This document shows, in pieces, positions 35,300 to 44,123 of a DNA stretch of 64,000 nucleotides. This DNA comes from CALFMR01 sp035550595. Lineage in GTDB: Bacteria; Acidobacteriota; Vicinamibacteria; Vicinamibacterales; SCN-69-37. The notes under the pieces are model-generated. The model made no database searches and had not been told where the DNA came from. It saw nothing but the letters and a program-made list of their open reading frames with translations. The translations under genes were made by a program, and so were the position numbers. The number at the start of each line of letters is the position of its first letter. Position 1 is the stretch's first letter. The DNA is taken from NCBI GenBank assembly GCA_035550595.1, contig DASZOV010000065.1, positions 62,001-126,000 on the forward strand. Reading direction: 5' to 3'.

Positions 35300-37372
35300 A
35301 TGAGGTCATCACGGCGTGTCGGGTTGCTCCTGTCTGTCGTCGTCGCCTCAGCCGCCGCAGCGGCCTCCGTGGCACCTCGCGTCTCGGCGCAATCGCCGGT
35401 CACGCTCACGGTGCGGGCGGACCGTCCCGGCCCGACGCTGAACCCGATGTTTTACGGCCTGATGACCGAGGAGATCAATTTCTCCTACGACGGCGGCCTG
35501 TACGCGGAGCTGATTCGCAACCGGTCGCTCAAGGACAACCCCGACGCGCCGGATCACTGGTCGGTCGTGAAGGACGCCGGCGTGGAAGCGACGATGGCCA
35601 TCGACACGAGCGCGCCCGTGCCGGATACCGTCCTCACCTCGTCGTTGAAGCTGACGACGATGGCCATGACGTCCGGCCAGCGAGCCGGCGTGGCCAATGA
35701 GGGCTACTGGGGCATTCCGGCGCGGCCGAACACGACGTATCGCGCCTCGTTCTACGCGAAGGCCGACGCCGGCGCGCGCGGCACGGCCACGGTCGCGATC
35801 GAGAGCGCCGATGGCCACGGCCTCGCGTCCGCGACGGTCGGTCCGCTCACCGGCGAGTGGAAGAAGTACACCGCGACGCTGAAGACCGGCGCGCTCACGC
35901 CGTCGTCGACGAACCGCTTCGTAATCTCGACGGCCGGCGGCCCCGGCACGCTCTGGGTCACGCTCGCCTCGCTCTTCCCGCCGACCTACGACAACCGGCC
36001 GAACGGCATGCGACCAGACATCATGGAGCTGCTGGCGGCAATGAAGCCGAGCTTCCTGCGCTTCCCCGGCGGCAACTACCTCGAAGGCCCGAACTACGAG
36101 AACCGTTTCGACTGGAAAGCCACGATCGGTCCGCTCGAGCAGCGGCCGACGCACATGAGCCCGTGGCGCTATCGCTCGTCGGACGGCGTGGGCCTGCTCG
36201 AGTTCCTCGAGTGGTGCGAGGACCTGCACATGGAGCCGCTGCTCGCGGTCTACGCGGGCCTGCACATCGATCGCGGCGCGAACATCCTCACCGGCGACTC
36301 GCTCAAGCCGGTCGTGCAGGATGCGCTCGACGAGATCGAGTACGTGACCGGCGGCCCCGACACCGTGTGGGGCGCGCGGCGCGTGAAGGACGGACACCCG
36401 GCGCCGTTCACGCTCCACTACGTCGAGATCGGCAACGAGGACTGGCTGAACAACGGCAAGGCGAGCTACGACGAGCGCTTCTCGACGATCGCCGACGCCA
36501 TCACGGCGAAGTACCCGTCGCTGAAGGTCATCTCGACGATGCGGTCGCAGGATACCGACTTCACGCACACGCACAAGCCCGACCTGCTCGACGACCACTT
36601 CTACATGACCATCCCGACGGCGCTCTCGCAAGCGCACCTGTACGACGGGTACAGCCGGTCGGCGACGAAGATCTTCGTCGGCGAGTGGGCGACGAACAAC
36701 CCGCGCACGGGCGACACGCCGATGATGGCGTTCGCGCTGGCCGACGCCGCGTGGCTCACCGGTCTCGAGCGCAACGCGGACGTCGTGCAGATGAACAGCT
36801 ACGCGCCGCTCTTCGTCAACGTCAACCCCGGCGGGCGGCAGTGGGCGGTCAACCTGATTGGCTACGACGCGCTCACGAGCTTCGGGTCGCCGTCGTACTA
36901 CGTGCAGAAGATGTTCTCGAACAACCGCGGCAGCGTCGTCCTGCCCGCGTCGTTCGATCCGCTGCCGCGGCTCTCCTCGCGCGAGGAGATTCCCGTCGCC
37001 CCCGCGCCGCCGCCGCGCGCGGGACGCGACGGCCGTGGCGGTGGCGGCCGCCGCGGGCCGCAGGGTCCGACCGGTCCGTTCGACGGCCTCTACGCCAACG
37101 CCACGCGTGACGCGGCGACCGGCGACGTCATCCTGAAGCTCGTCAACGTGCAGGCGACGGCGCAGCCGCTGCGCATCGACGTCAAGGGCGTGGCCTCAAT
37201 CGCGAAGGACGCCTCGGGCGAGATGATCACCGGCGCGCTGGATGCGGTGAACACCGTCGCCGACCCGCGCCACGTCGTACCGGTCGCCGTCACGATTCAT
37301 GACGCGGGCACGTCGTTCACGCACGAGCTGCCAGCACATTCGGTGACGGTGCTGCGGCTGAAGACGCGGTAG
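35300..37372 (+). CDS. GH51 alpha-L-arabinofuranosidase, secreted
   Basis: 690 residues. A good ribosome-binding site (GGAGGAAGG) precedes ATG 35300 and a signal peptide ends near RVSA. About 35-250 contains the N-terminal sugar-binding-like sandwich. The catalytic barrel has YVEIGNEDW with acid/base E380 and IFVGEWATNN with nucleophile E462, and the C-terminal arabinofuranosidase domain ends with HSVTVLRLKTR. A Gly/Arg-rich insert (RAGRDGRGGGGRRGPQG) lies near 570-590. It removes alpha-L-arabinofuranose from arabinan or arabinoxylan. No transporter or sugar kinase gene is next to it. Confidence 0.93.
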   Translation: MRSSRRVGLLLSVVVASAAAAASVAPRVSAQSPVTLTVRADRPGPTLNPMFYGLMTEEINFSYDGGLYAELIRNRSLKDNPDAPDHWSVVKDAGVEATMAIDTSAPVPDTVLTSSLKLTTMAMTSGQRAGVANEGYWGIPARPNTTYRASFYAKADAGARGTATVAIESADGHGLASATVGPLTGEWKKYTATLKTGALTPSSTNRFVISTAGGPGTLWVTLASLFPPTYDNRPNGMRPDIMELLAAMKPSFLRFPGGNYLEGPNYENRFDWKATIGPLEQRPTHMSPWRYRSSDGVGLLEFLEWCEDLHMEPLLAVYAGLHIDRGANILTGDSLKPVVQDALDEIEYVTGGPDTVWGARRVKDGHPAPFTLHYVEIGNEDWLNNGKASYDERFSTIADAITAKYPSLKVISTMRSQDTDFTHTHKPDLLDDHFYMTIPTALSQAHLYDGYSRSATKIFVGEWATNNPRTGDTPMMAFALADAAWLTGLERNADVVQMNSYAPLFVNVNPGGRQWAVNLIGYDALTSFGSPSYYVQKMFSNNRGSVVLPASFDPLPRLSSREEIPVAPAPPPRAGRDGRGGGGRRGPQGPTGPFDGLYANATRDAATGDVILKLVNVQATAQPLRIDVKGVASIAKDASGEMITGALDAVNTVADPRHVVPVAVTIHDAGTSFTHELPAHSVTVLRLKTR

Positions 37373-37387
37373 CTGAAGACGCGGTAG
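37358..37387 (+). repeat. 15-bp tandem duplication across the GH51 stop codon
   Basis: CTGAAGACGCGGTAG occurs twice in direct succession (37358-37372 and 37373-37387). The first copy supplies the LKTR-stop of GH51; the second is outside the gene. A recent slippage event. Confidence 0.7.
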
Positions 37388-37482
37388 CGCTTCACACCCT
37401 GACCCACCGTGTCACGCCCGGCGTGTCTACTGGAGCGCGCCGGGCTTAGAATTCTCGCGCCAAGCCGTCCAGTTGCAGGTTG

Positions 37483-40400
37483 ATGCCGAATCCCTTCTTC
37501 GAGCGCCCGATCGTCAATTCGCCCTACGAGTACCCGCACCAGCACTGGGAGCTCGACGAATCGGGCCAGCCGACCGGACGTCTGATTGAACGCCGCCGCC
37601 GCGCCGAGTTCATCACCCCCATCCCGAAGCCGAAGAAGCGCAAAGGCAAGGAAGCGCAGCGGGAACTGGTCCTCGACGAAGGCCGGGGGCTGACGACCGA
37701 GAAGCAGGCGTACGACCTGACCGGGATCATCAACGAGGTCCGCGGCCAGGTCGACACGTGGCGCCAGCTCGCGCCGAGCCAGTGGCAGGTGACGCCCGAA
37801 ACCGCGCGCCTGCTCCAGCACTGGCGTCATCACGCGTTCGGCGGCGTGCGGCCGTTCTTCTGCCAGATCGAGGCCGTCGAGACGGCGATCTGGTTCACCG
37901 AAGTCGCGCCGCACACGGTCTCCGGCAAGCGACTGCTCGAGAATCTGAAGCGGGTCAACGCCGAAGCCAACCCCGGCCTGGAACGGCTGGCCCTGAAGCT
38001 CGCCACCGGCGCCGGCAAGACGACCGTGATGGCGATGCTCATCGCGTGGCAGACGCTGAACGCCGTCCGCCGGCCAGGCAGCAGGCACTTCACCAAGGGC
38101 TTCCTCATCGTCGCGCCGGGCCTGACGATCCGCGACCGCCTGCGCGTCCTCCAGCCGAACGACCCGGACGACTACTACCGCACGCGTGAGCTCGTACCGC
38201 AGGACATGCTCGAGGACATGCTGAAGGCGCGCATCGTCATCACGAACTACCACGCCTTCAAGCGCCGCGATCGGCTCGAGATCTCGAGCGGCGGCCGTGC
38301 ACTGCTCCAGGGGCCGACCGGCGCCAGCCTCCAGACGCTCGAGACCGACGGCCAGATGCTGCAGCGCGTGATGCCCGAGCTGATGGGCATGAAGCACATC
38401 CTCGCGATCAACGACGAGGCGCACCACTGCTACCGCGAGAAGCCGCCCGACCCGGATGACGCGGCGCTGAAGGGCGACGAACGGAAGGAAGCGGAGAAGA
38501 ACAACGAAGCCGCGCGCCTGTGGATCTCGGGCCTCGAAGCCGTGAACCGCACGCTCGGCCTCTCGCGCGTCATGGATCTCTCCGCGACGCCATTTTTCCT
38601 CGGAGGCTCGGGCTACGCCGAAGGCACGCTCTTTCCCTGGACGATGAGCGACTTCTCGCTGATGGACGCGATCGAGTGCGGCATCGTCAAGCTGCCGCGC
38701 GTGCCGGTCGCCGAGAACATTCCCAGCGACCAGATGCCGGTCTACCGCGATCTCTGGGAGCACATCCGCAAGGACATGCCGAAGAAGGGCCGCGGCGCCG
38801 GTGCGGACCTCGACCCGCTGAAGCTGCCCAACAAGCTGCAGACCGCGCTCGAAGCGCTCTACGGCCACTACGAGAAGACGTTCCGTCTCTGGCAGCAGCG
38901 CGGCATCGCCGTCCCGCCCTGCTTCATCGTCGTCTGCCAGAACACCGCGATTTCGAAGCTCGTGTACGACTTCATCTCGGGCTTTCATCGCACGCACGAC
39001 GACGGGACCGAGACGCTCGTGCAGGGCCGGCTCGCGCTCTTCCGGAACTTCGACGAGACGACCGGCAATCCGCTGGCGCGCCCTCACACGCTGCTCATCG
39101 ACTCGGAGGAGCTGGAATCGGGCGAGGCGCTGGACGCGCGCTTCCGGGCGATGGCCGCCGACGAGATCGACCGATTCCGCCGCGACATCATCGACCGCAC
39201 CGGCAACGCCCGGGCCGCCGAGGACATCACCGATCAGGAACTGCTGCGCGAGGTCATGAACACGGTCGGCAAGGCCGGCCAACTCGGCGCGCACGTGCGC
39301 TGCGTCGTGTCGGTCTCGATGCTGACCGAGGGCTGGGACGCCAACAACGTCACGCACATCCTCGGCATCCGCGCCTTCGGCACGCAGCTCCTCTGCGAGC
39401 AAGTCGTCGGCCGCGCGCTCCGGCGGCAGTCATACGAGCTGAACGAGGAAGGCCTGTTCGACGTCGAGTACGCGGACGTCTTCGGCGTGCCGTTCGACTT
39501 CACCGCCAAGCCGGTCGTCGCGGCGCCGACCTCGCCGGTCAATACCGTGCAGGTCAAGGCCGTCCGGCCGGACCGCGATCATCTCGAGATCACGTTCCCG
39601 CGCGTGGAGGGCTACCGCGTCGAGCTGCCGACCGAGCGGCTCACGGCGTCGTTCACGCCCGACTCAGTCCTCGAGCTCACGCCGGACCTCGTCGGCCCGA
39701 CGAAGACGCGCAACCAGGGCATCATCGGCGAGGCGGCGGACCTCACGGTCGATCATCTCGAAGACGTGCGGCAGTCGACGCTGCTCTTCAATCTCACCAA
39801 GCGCCTGCTGTCCAGGGAGTGGCGCGATCCCGGCGAAGAGCCGAAGCTGCACCTCTTCGGTCAACTGAAGCGCATCGTCAGGCAGTGGCTCGAGACGTGC
39901 CTCGTCTGCAAGGGCGGGACGTATCCCGCGCTGCTGCTCTACGAAGACCTCGCGGACATGGCGTGCAACCGCATCACGGCCGGCATCACGCTCGCGCTCG
40001 AGGGTCAGCGGCCGATCAAGGCGCTGCTCGATCCATACACGCCTACGGGCTCGACCGCGTACGTCCGCTTCCCGACGTCGAAGCCCGACCTCTGGGACAC
40101 GAGCGGCCCGCCGCCGAAGAACCACGTCAACTGGGTCGTGCTCGACAGCCACTGGGAAGGCGAGCTCTGCCGCGTCGTCGAAGCCCATCCGCGCGTCGTG
40201 GCCTATACGAAGAACCACAATCTCGGCTTCGAGGTGCCCTACCGCTACGGGTCCGAAGTCCGCCGCTATCGCCCGGACTTCATCGTCCTGGTCGACGACG
40301 GCCGCGGCCCGGACGATCTGCTGCGTCTGGTGATCGAGACGAAGGGCTACCGCCGCGAGGACGCCAAGGACAAGAAGCTGACGATGGAAACGCGCTGGGT

Positions 40401-40554
40401 GCCGGGCGTGAACCACCTGAAGACGTTCGGCCGCTGGGCGTTCGCCGAGCTGGCGGACGTCTACCAGATGGAGAGCGACTTCGAGGCGGAGGTCGCCAAG
40501 GCGTTCGAGCAGGTGATCGCGTCGGCCGCGCCGATCCAGACGGTGCAGGCGTAA
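37483..40554 (+). CDS. Type III-like restriction enzyme: SF2 helicase with C-terminal nuclease
   Basis: 1023 residues from ATG 37483. The helicase has Walker A ALKLATGAGKTTVMAML (Lys179), INDEAHHCYRE (DEAH box), DLSATPFF (motif III) and later SMLTEGWDANNVTHILGIR and QVVGRALRR (motifs V-VI). The C-terminus has YRPDFIVLVDDG followed by LVIETKGYRRED, a PD-(D/E)xK-type nuclease core. This is the layout of the Res subunit of type III restriction enzymes, specifically the BPTD_3080-like group. It is the first gene of the defence cluster, with a matching methyltransferase at 44124 not directly next to it. Confidence 0.92.
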   Translation: MPNPFFERPIVNSPYEYPHQHWELDESGQPTGRLIERRRRAEFITPIPKPKKRKGKEAQRELVLDEGRGLTTEKQAYDLTGIINEVRGQVDTWRQLAPSQWQVTPETARLLQHWRHHAFGGVRPFFCQIEAVETAIWFTEVAPHTVSGKRLLENLKRVNAEANPGLERLALKLATGAGKTTVMAMLIAWQTLNAVRRPGSRHFTKGFLIVAPGLTIRDRLRVLQPNDPDDYYRTRELVPQDMLEDMLKARIVITNYHAFKRRDRLEISSGGRALLQGPTGASLQTLETDGQMLQRVMPELMGMKHILAINDEAHHCYREKPPDPDDAALKGDERKEAEKNNEAARLWISGLEAVNRTLGLSRVMDLSATPFFLGGSGYAEGTLFPWTMSDFSLMDAIECGIVKLPRVPVAENIPSDQMPVYRDLWEHIRKDMPKKGRGAGADLDPLKLPNKLQTALEALYGHYEKTFRLWQQRGIAVPPCFIVVCQNTAISKLVYDFISGFHRTHDDGTETLVQGRLALFRNFDETTGNPLARPHTLLIDSEELESGEALDARFRAMAADEIDRFRRDIIDRTGNARAAEDITDQELLREVMNTVGKAGQLGAHVRCVVSVSMLTEGWDANNVTHILGIRAFGTQLLCEQVVGRALRRQSYELNEEGLFDVEYADVFGVPFDFTAKPVVAAPTSPVNTVQVKAVRPDRDHLEITFPRVEGYRVELPTERLTASFTPDSVLELTPDLVGPTKTRNQGIIGEAADLTVDHLEDVRQSTLLFNLTKRLLSREWRDPGEEPKLHLFGQLKRIVRQWLETCLVCKGGTYPALLLYEDLADMACNRITAGITLALEGQRPIKALLDPYTPTGSTAYVRFPTSKPDLWDTSGPPPKNHVNWVVLDSHWEGELCRVVEAHPRVVAYTKNHNLGFEVPYRYGSEVRRYRPDFIVLVDDGRGPDDLLRLVIETKGYRREDAKDKKLTMETRWVPGVNHLKTFGRWAFAELADVYQMESDFEAEVAKAFEQVIASAAPIQTVQA

Positions 40555-40590
40555 CGCGTCCTGACGCCCGCGATGAAGAGGACTGCATAG

Positions 40591-42534
40591 ATGGCAACGA
40601 CGTTCACCACCAACCCATTCAAACTGGAAGATCTCCTCATCAAGTGCAGGGACGGTCGCATCCAGCTGCCGGAGTTTCAGAGAAGCTGGGTCTGGGACGA
40701 GGACCGCATCGTCAGTCTCATCGCGTCCATCTCGCGGGGGTTTCCAATCGGGACCTTGATGACACTCGCAACGCGCGCAGACGGACGAAGCGACTTCGGT
40801 GCCCGAGCCATTGAGGGTGCCGACGATACGGCGAAGGATCCGCCGGATGAGCTACTCCTCGACGGCCAGCAGCGCATGACGTCTCTCTTCCAGACGTGTC
40901 TTCGTCAGGAGACTGTGAAGACGATCACGGCCAAAAAAAAGATTGTGGAGCGCTGGTTCTATCTCGACGTGCGGGCAGCCCTGCAACATGACGTAGATCG
41001 CGAGGAGGCCATACGGGCGGTCCCAGCGGACAAGAAGGTCAAGGAAGACTTCAATCGGAGGATTGTTCTTGACCTCTCCACTCCCGAGCAGGAGTACGCG
41101 GAACTCATGTTCCCGCTGAATCGCGTATTCGATCGTGAGGATTGGCAGGAGGGCTTCACCGACTATTGCATTGCCCGCGGCGACGACGAGCGGCGCAAGT
41201 TGTTTCAGACGTTCCGGAAAGAAGTGCTGAAGAATTTCGACGACTACCAGATGCCCGTGATTTCACTTGACAGTCAGACCTCTCATGAGGCCGTCTGCGT
41301 GGTCTTCGAGAAGGTCAACACAGGCGGCAAAGCTCTGGATGCTTTCGAGCTGCTCACGGCCATGTACTCTGCGCAGGGCTATCGTTCCCTTCGCGATGAT
41401 TGGCTAGGCCCCACCGACCAGTCCGGCGTCACTACAACTCCTGGCATCCATGGGCGACTCACGGAGTACGGGCGCCCGCCAGACATAAAGGTCGGCGTCC
41501 TGGCACACGTCAGCAGCACTGACTTTCTGCAAGCCATTTCTCTGCTCCACACCAAGGGCGAGCGAGAGGCCCGCGCGTCCGATGGCGTGCCGGAGAGCGA
41601 CCTTCCGGCCATTCGGGCCAGCCGCCAGTCTCTCCTGGACCTGCCCTTGGGCGGTTACCTTCGAAACCGCGACGCCGTGGAGGCTGGCTTCAAGCAAGCC
41701 GCCAAGTTCCTGCGACAGCAGTGCGTATATCGGGCGATCGATCTTCCGTATCAGACGCAGTTGGTCCCCCTTGCTGCAATTCTGGCAACACTGGGCGTCG
41801 ACGCGGAGCATGCAGGGCACCAGGCGAAATTGGCCCGCTGGTTCTGGTGCGGGATCTTCGGAGAGCTGTACGGATCAGCTGGCGAGAGCCGCTTCGCGAA
41901 AGACATCGTCGAGGTGCCCGCTTGGCTGGCCGGCGGGCCGGAACCTACCACGGTGAGAGAGGGCGTCTTCCGCGCCGGTCGTCTCTACTCAATGTGGACA
42001 CGTCAGTCCGCGGCGTACAAGGGCATCCATGCGTTGCTGATGCGCGAGGGGGCGAAGGATTTCCGTACGGGCCAGCCGTATGACATGGCGGTCTTCTTCG
42101 ACGAGGACGTGGACATTCACCACATCTTTCCTCAAAAGTGGTGCCAGGATCACAAGAAGGACAAGAAGATCTGGGACTCTGTCATCAATAAGACACCGCT
42201 GGGCTATCGGACCAACCGCGCCATCGGAGGTGCGGCTCCTTCGGCCTATCTGCAAAAGCTCGAAGACGGTCGGCGGGCTACCGACGGTCGGGTTCTCGAA
42301 CCCGGCATTGACAGACACGACCTCAACACGTTCGTCGCATCACACTGCATCGACGTCCGCTGCCTCCGATCCGATGATTTCGAAGCCTTCATCGAATCGC
42401 GGCGCGTGGCCCTTTTGCAGCTCATCTCACACGCGACCGGCAATACAGTCAGTGGAGCTCCGATGACTGCCGACGATGGCATAGACCTCGACGAGCAATT
42501 GGCGCGCGATTCCGACAACGAAGCCGTGGCGTAG
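40591..42534 (+). CDS. DUF262/DUF1524 (GmrSD-like) HNH nuclease
   Basis: 647 residues. The N-terminal DUF262 domain carries IQLPEFQRSWVW and LLLDGQQRMTSLF (D91-R95), a ParB-like NTP-binding motif. The C-terminal DUF1524/HNH part carries DVDIHHIFPQKW (H510, H511) and NRAIGG. GmrSD proteins use NTPs to cut modified phage DNA; solitary DUF262-HNH proteins also occur in restriction loci. It starts 36 bases after the restriction gene, with a different codon flavour (more AT-rich by eye), as if acquired separately. Confidence 0.88.
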   Translation: MATTFTTNPFKLEDLLIKCRDGRIQLPEFQRSWVWDEDRIVSLIASISRGFPIGTLMTLATRADGRSDFGARAIEGADDTAKDPPDELLLDGQQRMTSLFQTCLRQETVKTITAKKKIVERWFYLDVRAALQHDVDREEAIRAVPADKKVKEDFNRRIVLDLSTPEQEYAELMFPLNRVFDREDWQEGFTDYCIARGDDERRKLFQTFRKEVLKNFDDYQMPVISLDSQTSHEAVCVVFEKVNTGGKALDAFELLTAMYSAQGYRSLRDDWLGPTDQSGVTTTPGIHGRLTEYGRPPDIKVGVLAHVSSTDFLQAISLLHTKGEREARASDGVPESDLPAIRASRQSLLDLPLGGYLRNRDAVEAGFKQAAKFLRQQCVYRAIDLPYQTQLVPLAAILATLGVDAEHAGHQAKLARWFWCGIFGELYGSAGESRFAKDIVEVPAWLAGGPEPTTVREGVFRAGRLYSMWTRQSAAYKGIHALLMREGAKDFRTGQPYDMAVFFDEDVDIHHIFPQKWCQDHKKDKKIWDSVINKTPLGYRTNRAIGGAAPSAYLQKLEDGRRATDGRVLEPGIDRHDLNTFVASHCIDVRCLRSDDFEAFIESRRVALLQLISHATGNTVSGAPMTADDGIDLDEQLARDSDNEAVA

Positions 42535-42538
42535 ACAG

Positions 42539-42727
42539 ATGGCAAGAACGCAGTCGCGTACTCCCAAGGCGGCCCGGGCTCTCCGGCACACGGGCGGCAC
42601 GCGCGTCAGCGTTCCGGCGGCCGAGCCCCAGTCAGTCGTCGATGCCGAGCGGGCGGCGTCACGGGAACTGCGGCATCCGCGGAACACGGACCTCGATCCG
42701 CACCTCGTCTGGCGCGGGAAGGACTAC
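42539..42727 (+). pseudogene. N-terminal fragment of a second DNA methyltransferase
   Basis: The frame from ATG 42539 reads about 63 residues, such as LRHTGGTRVSVPAAEPQSVV and RHPRNTDLDPHLVWRGKDY, that are clearly homologous to the first residues of the methyltransferase at 44124 (IRHTGDTRVNIPTAEHQSVI, then RYPRNTDLDPQLVWRGKDY). Similarity stops at about 42727 and the frame runs on without recognisable domains. Many codons differ between the two, so this is an old or foreign paralogue rather than a fresh tandem duplication. Confidence 0.8.
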
Positions 42728-42735
42728 GGGAACTC

Positions 42736-42852
42736 GGGCGCCGCATCGACGACCATTTTGTTCACGTCACCAAGATGGTCGACCGCGACTTCGGCAGCCG
42801 GCCTGAGATCGACGACCCAATGCTTCGGCCCCCCGACGGGTTGGAGTCGTAG
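42736..42852 (+). pseudogene. Possible DinD-like gene fragment
   Basis: A different frame right after the methyltransferase fragment reads GRRIDDHFVHVTKMV, then DFGSRPEIDDPML and stops at TAG 42850. DinD/DNA-damage-inducible proteins contain a similar DHF.-V-KMV-GSG.-R-IDD-L block. The similarity is short and recalled from memory, so the call is tentative. If right, this gap is a graveyard of at least two defence-associated genes. Confidence 0.3.
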
Positions 42853-42937
42853 TGCGGATGGCCAGGAAGACGGCCAAGGCCCTCAGGAACGAAGACGTTC
42901 ATGGGACACCTGCGGGAGTCCCGCCAGCCGGTGCGGG

Positions 42938-42988
42938 CCTGACGTGTACAGGAAATGCTCGCTGGATATACACGTCGGCCCTGACGTG
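42938..42988 (+). promoter_or_regulatory. Repeats upstream of fic, possible operator
   Basis: CCTGACGTG occurs at 42938-42946 and 42980-42988 (direct repeat), and GACGTGTA (42941-42948) pairs with TACACGTC (42969-42976) as an inverted repeat 20 bases apart. The array lies 57 bases before the fic start. A run of seven T follows at 43002-43008. Candidate binding site for a regulator, possibly one encoded in the cluster. Confidence 0.4.
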
Positions 42989-43031
42989 CATAAGAAAATC
43001 GTTTTTTTGAACATGTCGCGGGAAGCCGTCC

Positions 43032-43037
43032 GATAAT
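43032..43037 (+). promoter_or_regulatory. -10 box GATAAT directly before fic
   Basis: GATAAT ends seven bases before ATG 43045, so transcription should start on that codon. It overlaps the alternative ATG 43036, which would then be inside the promoter. A TTGAAC 19 bases upstream (43007-43012) could serve as -35. This suggests fic and the genes after it have their own promoter. Confidence 0.4.
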
Positions 43038-43044
43038 GCAGCGG

Positions 43045-44121
43045 ATGCGGCCCCTTCACGAGCTCGATCCCCGGCGCTTCGAGACGACGGCCATCCTCAA
43101 GGCCGTCGCGACGGCAAGCCGGCAACTTGCTGAGCTGAAAGGGGTTGCCGCTTCCATTCCCAACGAGCGCATCCTCATCAACACGCTCGGCCTCCAGGAG
43201 GCGAAGGACAGCTCGGCGATCGAGAACATCGTCACGACCCACGACGAGCTCTTCCGGAGCGCGACCTTCCCCGACGACATTCCGGGACCGGCGCGCGAGG
43301 TCGCTCGCTACCGGGAGGCGCTGAGCGCCGGGTTCACGGCGGTCACGAAGCGCCGTCTGCTGACGACTCGGCACATCCTCGACGTGCAGGCGGAAATCGA
43401 GCCGGTCCGAAGGGGCTTCCGCACGCTGCCGGGCACGGCCCTCAGAACCGACGCCGGCCAGCTCGTGTACACGCCGCCGCCTCCCAACGAGATCGCGGGC
43501 CTCATGGGCGACCTCGATCGCTTCATCAACGATGACGGCCGCTTCGACGCCGACCCGCTCGTCAAGATGGCGCTCGTACACCATCAGTTCGAGAGCATCC
43601 ACCCCTTCTACGACGGCAACGGGCGCACGGGCCGGATCATCTGCGTGCTCTACCTCGTGAAGGCGGGCCTGCTCGACATCCCCGTGCTGTACCTCAGCCG
43701 GCACATCGTCCGGACGAAGTCGGACTACTACCGCCTCCTCCAGGACGTGCGCGAGCGCGACGCGTGGGAAGACTGGGTGCTGTACATGCTGGCCGCGGTG
43801 GAGCGGACGGCCGCCGAGGGCGTCGCCACGGTCGATGCGATTCGCCGCGCGCTGCTGGACGTGAAGCACGCCGTGCGCCGCGACTTCAAGTTCTACAGCC
43901 AGGATCTCATCAACGATCTCTTCATGCACCCGTACACGAAGATTGATTTCGTGCAGCGCGATCTTCGAGTCGGACGGCTGACTGCGGCTCGCTACCTCGA
44001 CGCGCTCGCGAAGGCCGGCATTGTCGACAAGCGCAAGATCGGGCGCTCGAACTACTACATCAACACGCGGCTGTACGGAATTCTGACCGGCGAGACGATG
44101 ACCGAGGGCGAGGGCCGATAG
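43045..44121 (+). CDS. Fic-domain protein (class II-like AMPylase)
   Basis: 358 residues. The Fic core has HPFYDGNGRTGR with catalytic His186. An N-terminal helix carries SSAIEN (S56, E60, N61), matching the S/T-x3-E-G/N inhibitory motif of class II Fic proteins, so activity is probably self-limited. A winged-helix-like C-terminus (VQRDLRVGRLTAARYLDALA, KIGRSNYYINTRLYG) suggests DNA binding. Fic enzymes transfer AMP or other groups to proteins. The stop lies 2 bases before the methyltransferase gene, so it may modify or regulate a component of the restriction system. ATG 43036 is an alternative start. Confidence 0.93.
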   Translation: MRPLHELDPRRFETTAILKAVATASRQLAELKGVAASIPNERILINTLGLQEAKDSSAIENIVTTHDELFRSATFPDDIPGPAREVARYREALSAGFTAVTKRRLLTTRHILDVQAEIEPVRRGFRTLPGTALRTDAGQLVYTPPPPNEIAGLMGDLDRFINDDGRFDADPLVKMALVHHQFESIHPFYDGNGRTGRIICVLYLVKAGLLDIPVLYLSRHIVRTKSDYYRLLQDVRERDAWEDWVLYMLAAVERTAAEGVATVDAIRRALLDVKHAVRRDFKFYSQDLINDLFMHPYTKIDFVQRDLRVGRLTAARYLDALAKAGIVDKRKIGRSNYYINTRLYGILTGETMTEGEGR

Positions 44122-44123
44122 GG

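Noticed and set aside
43002..43008. Run of seven T as an intrinsic terminator before fic
   Set aside because: The nearest stem (42941-42976) has a 20-base loop and ends 25 bases before the T run, so the geometry is wrong. An operator is more likely.
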